Shown: piece by piece, positions 58,227 through 64,000 of the stretch
How the letters are laid out: each line of letters opens with the position of its first letter
Position numbering within the stretch: position 1 is the stretch's first letter
NCBI RefSeq assembly: GCF_002554705.1
Contig: NZ_PDEP01000007.1
Location: 124,001-188,000 of the forward strand
From: Longimonas halophila
Lineage (GTDB): Bacteria; Bacteroidota; Rhodothermia; Rhodothermales; Salinibacteraceae
DNA length: 64,000 nt
Reading direction: 5' to 3'
The notes under the pieces: model-generated
Told to the model about the DNA's origin: nothing
The model's input: the letters and a program-made list of their open reading frames with translations, nothing else
Databases searched by the model: none
Translations under genes and position numbers: made by a program

Positions 58227-61103
58227 ATGGCCTCCAGCCTGCTCGCCGAAGGGCGCGTGCGCGATGTGGCGCACATGATTGAGCCGCTGGTGCAGGCCCC
58301 ACTGGATCAGCAGGCCGATGCTGACGCTCTCGACACGGGCGTAGTGCGGCTGCATGCGCTGTGGGCGCAGCTGTTGTGCTCTGCCCGCCTGCAGCCCGAC
58401 GCCGCTCGACGCCACCTGCCGGATGCGGATGCCGACCTGTCGGCACACCCGCCGCGTGTGCAGGCCGAGGTAGCGCTGTGGCGCGGCTGGACCGACGTAC
58501 TTCGCGGCACCACCAACGACGTGCTGGCGCGCGGTCTGGCTCATCTCGACCGAGCCGACCGACACTTTGAGGCGCTTGCCCATCGGCCCGGACGCTGCTG
58601 GGTGCATCTGGGGCAGGCCCAGGCGTACTTCGCGCTCGACGAGTACGACCTGATGCGCCATGCACTGGGGGAAGCCCAGGCGCTCGGGCGTCCGCACATT
58701 GACCGTCTGGCGCAGTGCTGGCTGCACGACATGTATGCTCCGGCACTGCGGTTTCAGGGACAGTATGCCGAGGCCGAGGCTCACGCCACAGCGTTGAAGT
58801 CGATCGCGCATCAGCTCAATCACACCCGCTGGGTGGGGCATGCCCAGGCGCAAGAGGCAGCCCTCGCCTACGACACCGGGGCACCGCCCGAGGTGATTAT
58901 CGAGCGCGCCACCACGGCAGAGACGCGCCTCCAGGGGGCCACCAACTGCCGTCCGTATCCGCTCCTGGCGGCGTATCATGCGCACATTGGTGCCCTGCTA
59001 CGGGCCGCGCGGTGGGACGAAGCCCACGCATGCATTGCCGATGCCCTTACCGCGATGCAAGGCTATGCGCTGGGCGAGGCGCATCTGCATTCGCTCTACG
59101 TGCGCCTGGCGCTGCGCCGTGGCACCATCGAACGGGCGCGCACCCAGCTCGATGAGGTGATGGAGCGGGCCGAGCGCTTACCACACGGACTGCAACGCTC
59201 TCACCTGGCGCTGATGCGTGCCGAGGTGGCCCGCCGCGCCGGCGATACCGATACCGCCCAGACGTGGCGGGAACGCGCCCACCAGAATGCGCGCGAAACG
59301 GGGCACCGCGGCAATCAGGTGCGGGCGCTCCTTGCCCAGACCCAGGGCGCTGCCGAGGCGGGTGACATTGTGCGGGCTCAGGCGCACCTCCGAGACGCCG
59401 AGGCCTTTGCAGGCTACCGATCGGTGCTGCCCATGGCAGCCCGGTGGAGTGCCAGCGAAGCGGCCCTGGCAGTCGCCCAGGCCGAGCAGTCGGGCGATGC
59501 GCAGGCGGCGCGCCATGCCGCTGAGCAGTACGCCCAGGCACACACCGCCTACCGGTTGAGTGGCGATGCCTTGCGCGTGGCTCAGATGGCCCTCCATGCG
59601 GCCACAATTATGCCAGAGGCCGACCGGCTGCCCGCACTGCGTCCCATGCTGGCGGATGCGAACGCTACAATGGCCCGGTGCGAGCGCCCCGATCAGGCCA
59701 ACCAGCTTCACGCCTTGCTCAACGACTGGCCCGCCTACGACCCCACCGATACCACGTCGTGGGGCACGCTGTTGAGCACCGCATTGGCCGAGGCCCCGCC
59801 CGAACACGCCAGCGTCACCGCAGCGTGCACCACGCTGCTTCAGGCGCATCCGCAGGTAGATGGCGTGCGCATCCAGTATCGTCCGCGCCACGCCCAAGCG
59901 CAATGCATGGTGGCCGACCAGGGCACACTCAGCGGCGCATCGGTTACCGCGCTGCACTACCCGGCCCCGTCCGATGCGCGGCTCACCCTCACCTACGCCG
60001 CCGATGGCCCGCTCCCCGACGTGACCGAGGCGCTCCGCCCGTATCTGCCGATGCTGCTTATGGCGCTCGACCGGGCTCCTACGCCATCTTCTCCCTCTAC
60101 TACACCCACAGGCGCTCGCTTTCCGGATGCTTTTGTCGCCGAAAGCGCGCCCATGCAGGCCCTCAAGCAGCGCATCGAACAGATCGGGGCCAGTCACAGT
60201 CCCGTGCTTGTAACTGGTGCGCCCGGCGTGGGCAAAACGATGGTAGCACGCGCCGTACACGCCGTAAGCGAGCGCCGCACCGGGCCACTCCACGTTGTAG
60301 AACGCACCAGCATACAGCCCCGTGACTGGGCTGCGCATCTCTTTGGACACGTACACAGCGGCACCTACACGCCTGGTGTACTCGACAAGGCGGAAGGCGG
60401 ATCGGTGCTCCTGAAGGCTGTGCACCGGCTCCCGCAGGCCGTGCACGAACAGCTCCTGCGCATGCTCAACACCGACTGTGTGTTTCCGGTGGGAAGCGAC
60501 ACCTGCCGCTCGGTCGACATTCGCTTGCTGGCCACCACGCCCAGCGACGCCACCACGCGCCCCGCCGATGCGATGCCTGCTGCGTTGGCCCACCGCCTGG
60601 GCATCATCACACTGCGGGTGCCGCCGTTGCGCGAGCGCCGCGCCGACATTCCAGTGCTCGTGCAGCGCGTACTCGACGAGCAGCGCACGCCCCAGACCCC
60701 GCTGGTGACCATCACGCAGCACGCCCTGGATGCCCTGCTGGCGTATGACTGGCCCGGCAACGTGCGACAGCTTCGCAACGAAGTCGAACGCGCGTATCAG
60801 TCTGTGCGCAGCGAGCCCGCGCCTCAGATTACGGTGGATGCACTGGCTGCGCCGCTCCGCGAAGCCCGTACGCAGCACAGCAATGGGACCTCCCATCCCT
60901 ACGACACGCTCTTGAACGACGATACTGTTGCACTTAGCGCCGTTCTGGCGCAGACCGAAAAAGCGGCGATCGAGCACGTGTTGCGGGCACACGACGGCCA
61001 CATTTCAGCTTCTGCCCAGGCCCTGGGCATCTCGCGACAAGGGCTATACAAGAAAATGAAACGCCTGGACATCGACGCCGATGCCGCGGTGTCGTCTTCG
61101 TAA
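58227..61103 (+). CDS. TPR / degenerate NtrC-type AAA+ / Fis-HTH regulator
   Basis: The ATG at 58227 gives 958 aa; the open frame to 58167 is not family-like. Residues about 1-510 are TPR-like helices (MalT-like), with VRLHALWAQLLCSARLQPDA and TAQTWRERAHQNARETGH. A GAF-like region of about 100 residues follows (near 530-625). The AAA+ domain at about 640-870 resembles sigma-54 activators. Walker A is VLVTGAPGVGKTMVA (about 660-674), the Arg-containing VPPLRERRADIPVLV and sensor II WPGNVRQLRNEVE are present. However, the GAFTGA loop reads SGTYTPG and the Walker B Asp-Glu pair is K730-A731 (GGSVLLKAVHRLP). A Fis-type HTH ends the chain (HISASAQALGISRQGLYKKM). It lies 90 nt after the SufT-like gene. 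It probably binds DNA but seems unable to hydrolyse ATP or to activate sigma-54. Confidence 0.85.
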   Translation: MASSLLAEGRVRDVAHMIEPLVQAPLDQQADADALDTGVVRLHALWAQLLCSARLQPDAARRHLPDADADLSAHPPRVQAEVALWRGWTDVLRGTTNDVLARGLAHLDRADRHFEALAHRPGRCWVHLGQAQAYFALDEYDLMRHALGEAQALGRPHIDRLAQCWLHDMYAPALRFQGQYAEAEAHATALKSIAHQLNHTRWVGHAQAQEAALAYDTGAPPEVIIERATTAETRLQGATNCRPYPLLAAYHAHIGALLRAARWDEAHACIADALTAMQGYALGEAHLHSLYVRLALRRGTIERARTQLDEVMERAERLPHGLQRSHLALMRAEVARRAGDTDTAQTWRERAHQNARETGHRGNQVRALLAQTQGAAEAGDIVRAQAHLRDAEAFAGYRSVLPMAARWSASEAALAVAQAEQSGDAQAARHAAEQYAQAHTAYRLSGDALRVAQMALHAATIMPEADRLPALRPMLADANATMARCERPDQANQLHALLNDWPAYDPTDTTSWGTLLSTALAEAPPEHASVTAACTTLLQAHPQVDGVRIQYRPRHAQAQCMVADQGTLSGASVTALHYPAPSDARLTLTYAADGPLPDVTEALRPYLPMLLMALDRAPTPSSPSTTPTGARFPDAFVAESAPMQALKQRIEQIGASHSPVLVTGAPGVGKTMVARAVHAVSERRTGPLHVVERTSIQPRDWAAHLFGHVHSGTYTPGVLDKAEGGSVLLKAVHRLPQAVHEQLLRMLNTDCVFPVGSDTCRSVDIRLLATTPSDATTRPADAMPAALAHRLGIITLRVPPLRERRADIPVLVQRVLDEQRTPQTPLVTITQHALDALLAYDWPGNVRQLRNEVERAYQSVRSEPAPQITVDALAAPLREARTQHSNGTSHPYDTLLNDDTVALSAVLAQTEKAAIEHVLRAHDGHISASAQALGISRQGLYKKMKRLDIDADAAVSSS

Positions 61104-61135
61104 CCCACTGTTTTCGTAGTACCCTGCTCCCGTTT

Positions 61136-61504
61136 ATGATACGTTTAGACCATGCCTCCATCATGACCGCTGCGCTCGACGAGGCCATCGACTTCTATGT
61201 GGATGTGCTCGGGCTTACGCTGCGCGTGGTCGAAGACGATCCCATCCGAGAGGGGCGCCGCCGTGCCATGCTTACCGATGACGACGGGCAGGACATCCTC
61301 GAAATCATGGAGGTCACAGAGATGGAGCACCCCACCGTGCCCGGACGCGGCGGTATCCACCACCTTGGCTTTGCGCTGCCCTCAGACGCCTGGCACGCGC
61401 TGCGTAGCCGACTGGATGCAGAGGCCTATCCGTATCAGGAGCAGGAGAACCGCCTGTTCGTGCGGGATGCAGACGGCCTGGTGCTCGAAATCGAACCGCG
61501 ATAG
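61136..61504 (+). CDS. VOC superfamily protein (glyoxalase/dioxygenase fold)
   Basis: The product is 122 aa, one VOC module. It starts IRLDHASIMTAALDEAIDFY, continues VDVLGLTLRVVEDDPIREGR, LEIMEVTEMEHPTVPGRGGI, HHLGFALPSDAWHALRSRL, and ends LFVRDADGLVLEIEPR. Likely metal ligands are the His in LDHAS, the HH pair of GIHHLGF and the final Glu in VLEIE. The substrate is unknown; methylmalonyl-CoA epimerase-, glyoxalase- and dioxygenase-like branches share these features. It follows the AAA+ gene by 32 nt and may be the last gene of the suf transcription unit. Confidence 0.85.
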   Translation: MIRLDHASIMTAALDEAIDFYVDVLGLTLRVVEDDPIREGRRRAMLTDDDGQDILEIMEVTEMEHPTVPGRGGIHHLGFALPSDAWHALRSRLDAEAYPYQEQENRLFVRDADGLVLEIEPR

Positions 61505-61549
61505 CCACCTGCAGCGGGCTTACTCACACCACCCCGTGCAATTCTTACA

Positions 61550-61584
61550 AGCCCCGTCTTGGGCCCTCTCTCGTTCAAGGGGCT
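61550..61584. terminator. Possible terminator between convergent VOC and permease genes
   Basis: AGCCCC (61550-61555) pairs with GGGGCT (61579-61584), and CTT/AAG can extend the stem inside. The loop is long and no strong T-tract follows on either side, so the assignment is tentative. Confidence 0.35.
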
Positions 61585-61626
61585 GCCAAAAGAAATGCCG
61601 TCGATCCAGACCCGTGTGCCCGTGTG

Positions 61627-62868
61627 TTAGCTGCTACTCGAATCGGACGGTTCTTGGGGGGTTGAGGACTCCTTCGTGATGGACTCGTGCGTATCGCTCT
61701 CAGCAAAAGGCGGTGCAGCCGCCTTCCGGGCCGCGCTCCGCTCCGCCTCCATACGGTCGATGCGCGAGGGAATCTCGCTGATGCGGCGTGCCAGCGGTCC
61801 CTTGCGTTCTTCCCGGTCAGTGGGCATGCGTCCGAGCAAGAAGCCCAGCGGCTTGAGCGAATCGACCTCATCGCATACGACCTTGAGGATTGCCCCCATC
61901 GGGATAAACAGGATCATACCTGCAAGGCCCCAGATCTGAGCGCCCACGAAGAGCAGAAATAGCGTGACCATCGCATTCATGCTCACCTGGCTGCCGACAA
62001 TAGTGGGTGTGAACAGGTTGCTTTCAAAGAGCTGGATCACGTAGAATCCGCCCAGTACCAACAGCGGATAGATGAGGGAGTCCATGGTGAGCAGGGCGTA
62101 GAGCACCGGCAAGATGGATCCGAAGATGGGTCCTAAGAACGGAACGACGTTGAGCATGGCAGCGAACACGCCAAAGAACAGAGCGTGATCAACGCCGATG
62201 GTGAGCAGCAGCAACGAATTGAGTATCGCCAGAATGCAAATCACGATCAGCACGCCGGTGATGTAGCGCTGCACGACCTGCTTTACCTTTGCAATGGTTG
62301 CCGCGACCCGCTCTACGCGGGCCGGATTGCCTGCGCCAAATGCCTGAAGCAGAAAGTCGCGCAGGAAGGTACGTCCAATAAGCACAAAGAAGATGAACAC
62401 CGGCACCAGCAACGCCGCAGTGATGGTACTGGCCGCCCCTGCCAGTCCGCGAACCAGGTTTGTGGCGTTATCGCCTACATAGCCAATGGCGGTGGTGCCC
62501 AGCGTGCGGAAGTCGATCAGATTGCCAATCCCAAGCTGCGCAGCCAGCGGCTCGATGCTGGCCATCATCTCCTCGATACGCGTGCGAATCAGATCAACAT
62601 CCTCGACGAACGAGGCAAGCTGCATATAGAAGAAGAATCCGATTCCTACCAGTGCCGCTACAGCTAGCGTGAGCGTGAGCAGAGCCGCCACCACGCGCGG
62701 GATGCCGTGGCGCTCCAGGCGTGCACTCACAGGCGTTAGCAGAATGCCCAGGAACCCGGCAAACAGCAGTGGGATCAGTGTGGACTTGGCCACGACCATG
62801 ACGTACACGGTAAGCACGCCCCCAGCCAGGGCCACAGTGTACTTGGCATACCACGGGTACGTATCCAT
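61627..62868 (-). CDS. AI-2E family transporter (PerM/UPF0118)
   Basis: The product is 413 aa from the ATG at 62868 (MDTYPWYAKYTVALAGGVLT). About eight hydrophobic segments are arranged as in the family. There is a pair of early helices with VAKSTLIPLLFAGFLGILLTP, and an amphipathic/extracytoplasmic section with IEEMMASIEPLAAQLGIGNL. LVPVFIFFVLIGRTFLRDFL follows, then VQRYITGVLIVICILAILNS with LLLTIGVDHALFFGVFAAML. NVVPFLGPIFGSILPVLYAL is the diagnostic P-F-x-G block near residues 235-255. The C-terminal tail of about 70 residues is charged and Ser-rich. Despite the name, substrates vary (AI-2, Na+/H+ antiport, others); no substrate is inferred. It sits 109 nt downstream of the TPR gene on the same strand. 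Confidence 0.92.
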   Translation of the reverse strand: MDTYPWYAKYTVALAGGVLTVYVMVVAKSTLIPLLFAGFLGILLTPVSARLERHGIPRVVAALLTLTLAVAALVGIGFFFYMQLASFVEDVDLIRTRIEEMMASIEPLAAQLGIGNLIDFRTLGTTAIGYVGDNATNLVRGLAGAASTITAALLVPVFIFFVLIGRTFLRDFLLQAFGAGNPARVERVAATIAKVKQVVQRYITGVLIVICILAILNSLLLLTIGVDHALFFGVFAAMLNVVPFLGPIFGSILPVLYALLTMDSLIYPLLVLGGFYVIQLFESNLFTPTIVGSQVSMNAMVTLFLLFVGAQIWGLAGMILFIPMGAILKVVCDEVDSLKPLGFLLGRMPTDREERKGPLARRISEIPSRIDRMEAERSAARKAAAPPFAESDTHESITKESSTPQEPSDSSSS

Positions 62869-62977
62869 CGTGCAGAGGCGGGCCAATCAGAGAGGGTGCA
62901 TGAGAAGCAGCGTATGGGGCCTCCAAACGAAGATAGCAGGGGATGGTTGCGCGAAGCAACGCGTGCAACGGCTCAAC

Positions 62978-64000
62978 TCATCGGTTCGGAGCGGCAGGCG
63001 CAGTGCCCGATGCCGAGTCGGCTTCTGGCGTGGGCGTTGCCATTCCGGCAGCCGGTGGCTGTGCCGCAGGGGCGTTGCCTTCTTCGCGCGCTCGGGCCTC
63101 TTCTTCGCGAGCCAGCGTGATGGCCTGGTCGGCGCGCTCGTAGTACGGCGAGTCTTCGCCTACGATGCGCTTCACTTCTTCAAACTCAGCAACGGCCTCA
63201 TCCACCCGGCCAATATACAACTGCATGATGCCCTTGTTAAAGCGCGCCTGAAAGTGGTCGGGGTCTTCCTCCAGCACCCGGTTGATCTGCTCCACGCCCC
63301 GCATGGGCGCATTCGTCTGCAGCATGGCCGTGGCCATGTCGGTGCGCACGTCCAGGTTGTTCGGCTCTTGCTCAAGCACGCGCTCGTACGCATCAACGAC
63401 ATGCGGGGCCACCTGCCCAATGGCGTTCGAGGTATTGCCCTGACCGAGCTGCTCCATCCAGCTGTAGAGCAGATCGCCCGTGCGGCGCCACGCATCGGGA
63501 TCGCCGGAGTCTTCCGCCATTGTTTTTTGCACTTGAGCCGCCCGTCCCAGATGCCCAGCACCAATGTAGGCATTCACGACCTCCTGCTGAATCGTCTGTC
63601 GCATAATGCCCTCTTCGCTCTCCGCGGCTTCGCGGAGCGAGTCAACCTGAGCGGCCATGGATTCGCTGACCTCGGGACTATACTGGTCGATGAGCGCATC
63701 GACGGTGGCGGGGTCTGCGGTAGCTGGCGCGTTGCCTGCGTTTGGCGTGCCAGGGGCTGCTCCGCTTTGCTGCCCAATGTTATCTCCGGCGTTGCGCTCC
63801 GCGGCCGTACGCGCTAACGGGTCGCCCGCCCGTTCGCTGAAGAGCGTGGCCAGAAACAGCGCCGCAATCACCACCACGGCCCCGCCCACAAGCCACGCGA
63901 GCTTACGATTGATCGCCGACTCGTCGATCGCCTCCGACTCCGACGCCTCGTCATCGCGCTCACCGGATGCGGCAGCGTCGGCTCCCGCTGGCAGATTGGC
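62978..64000 (-). CDS. Membrane-anchored TPR protein, partial (N-terminus beyond window)
   Basis: About 340 residues are visible; the frame stays open to base 64000, so the start is further right. A GTG at 63889 is inside the membrane helix and is not the true start. The visible N-terminal part is acidic and cytoplasmic-looking (ERDDEASESEAIDESAINRK). One helix follows (LAWLVGGAVVVIAALFLATLF), then an Ala/Gly/Pro-rich linker and a TPR domain. Repeat units include AYIGAGHLGRAAQVQKTMAE, DAYERVLEQEPNNLDVRTDM, INRVLEEDPDHFQARFNKGI and YIGRVDEAVAEFEEVKRIVG. The tail is Ala/Pro/Glu-rich (REEGNAPAAQPPAAGMATPT). Architecture suggests an extracytoplasmic scaffold, but nothing specifies partners. It is the upstream neighbour of the AI-2E permease. 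Confidence 0.8.
   Translation of the reverse strand, partial: ANLPAGADAAASGERDDEASESEAIDESAINRKLAWLVGGAVVVIAALFLATLFSERAGDPLARTAAERNAGDNIGQQSGAAPGTPNAGNAPATADPATVDALIDQYSPEVSESMAAQVDSLREAAESEEGIMRQTIQQEVVNAYIGAGHLGRAAQVQKTMAEDSGDPDAWRRTGDLLYSWMEQLGQGNTSNAIGQVAPHVVDAYERVLEQEPNNLDVRTDMATAMLQTNAPMRGVEQINRVLEEDPDHFQARFNKGIMQLYIGRVDEAVAEFEEVKRIVGEDSPYYERADQAITLAREEEARAREEGNAPAAQPPAAGMATPTPEADSASGTAPAAPNR

Noticed and set aside
57540..58985. 481-codon minus-strand open frame over sufE, sufT and the regulator start
   Set aside because: Antisense shadow spanning three real genes; no motif in its translation.
59178..61001. 607-codon minus-strand open frame over the AAA+ regulator
   Set aside because: Antisense shadow of a gene with clear TPR, AAA+ and HTH domains.
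1..64000. CRISPR arrays, rRNA, tRNA, prophage, complete insertion sequences
   Set aside because: No spaced direct-repeat array, no tRNA cloverleaf or TTCGAAT-type arm in a convincing context, no transposase, integrase or phage structural gene was seen on reading the gaps and frames.

Overview
The window is a GC-rich chromosomal stretch with about 47 protein genes, two of them cut by the window edges, and no rRNA, tRNA or CRISPR array that I could see. The content points to a Bacteroidota/Rhodothermota bacterium, most likely a salt-adapted Rhodothermia (Salinibacter/Longibacter-like). This rests on a C-terminal type IX secretion sorting tail on a protease, a promoter of the Bacteroidota form (TTG, 19 nt, TAnnTTTG), weak Shine-Dalgarno sequences, a menaquinone pathway, and markedly acidic proteins. 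The lineage is an inference, not a match.

Layout. 1-4.1 kb (minus): envelope biogenesis genes rseP, uppS and bamA (bamA runs off the left edge). 4.4-10 kb (plus): a secreted TPR protein, a secreted amidotransferase-like protein of the family often mislabelled asparagine synthetase B, and a 7TM sensor histidine kinase. 10-19 kb (minus): tyrA, gcvT, comB-like, an FtsK-like protein with no motor domain, purK, purE and a trypsin-fold protease with a sorting tail. 19.2-25 kb: a small secreted protein with a clear promoter and terminator, amt, hutH, then glgE. 25.6-29 kb: a trehalose synthase/maltokinase fusion, which with glgE gives the trehalose-to-alpha-glucan route. 29.2-30.2 kb: two paralogous TonB-C-terminal-domain lipoproteins. 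30.3-39 kb (minus): menE, menC, menA, menD, menF, a histidine phosphatase and an unknown membrane protein. 39.4-42.1 kb (plus): a YqiJ-like/flotillin pair with a MITE-like element between. 42.3-51.4 kb (minus): a glycan locus (three glycosyltransferases, a flippase, a sulfotransferase) followed by YbbR, DMT-transporter and DUF4230-like genes. 52-61.5 kb (plus): sufBCDSE, a SufT-like gene, a degenerate NtrC-like regulator and a VOC protein. 61.6-64 kb (minus): an AI-2E-family permease and a TPR membrane protein running off the right edge.

The most unusual items are: (i) an FtsK-like protein that keeps the four-helix N-terminus and C-terminal gamma winged helix but has no RecA-like motor, with all three KOPS-contact positions substituted; (ii) a TPR/AAA+/Fis protein in the suf cluster whose Walker B acids and GAFTGA loop are gone; (iii) a hairpin-dense non-coding region of about 200 nt between the glycan and suf operons; and (iv) a concentration of palindromic intergenic repeats in the gaps of the men cluster and around the flotillin gene.
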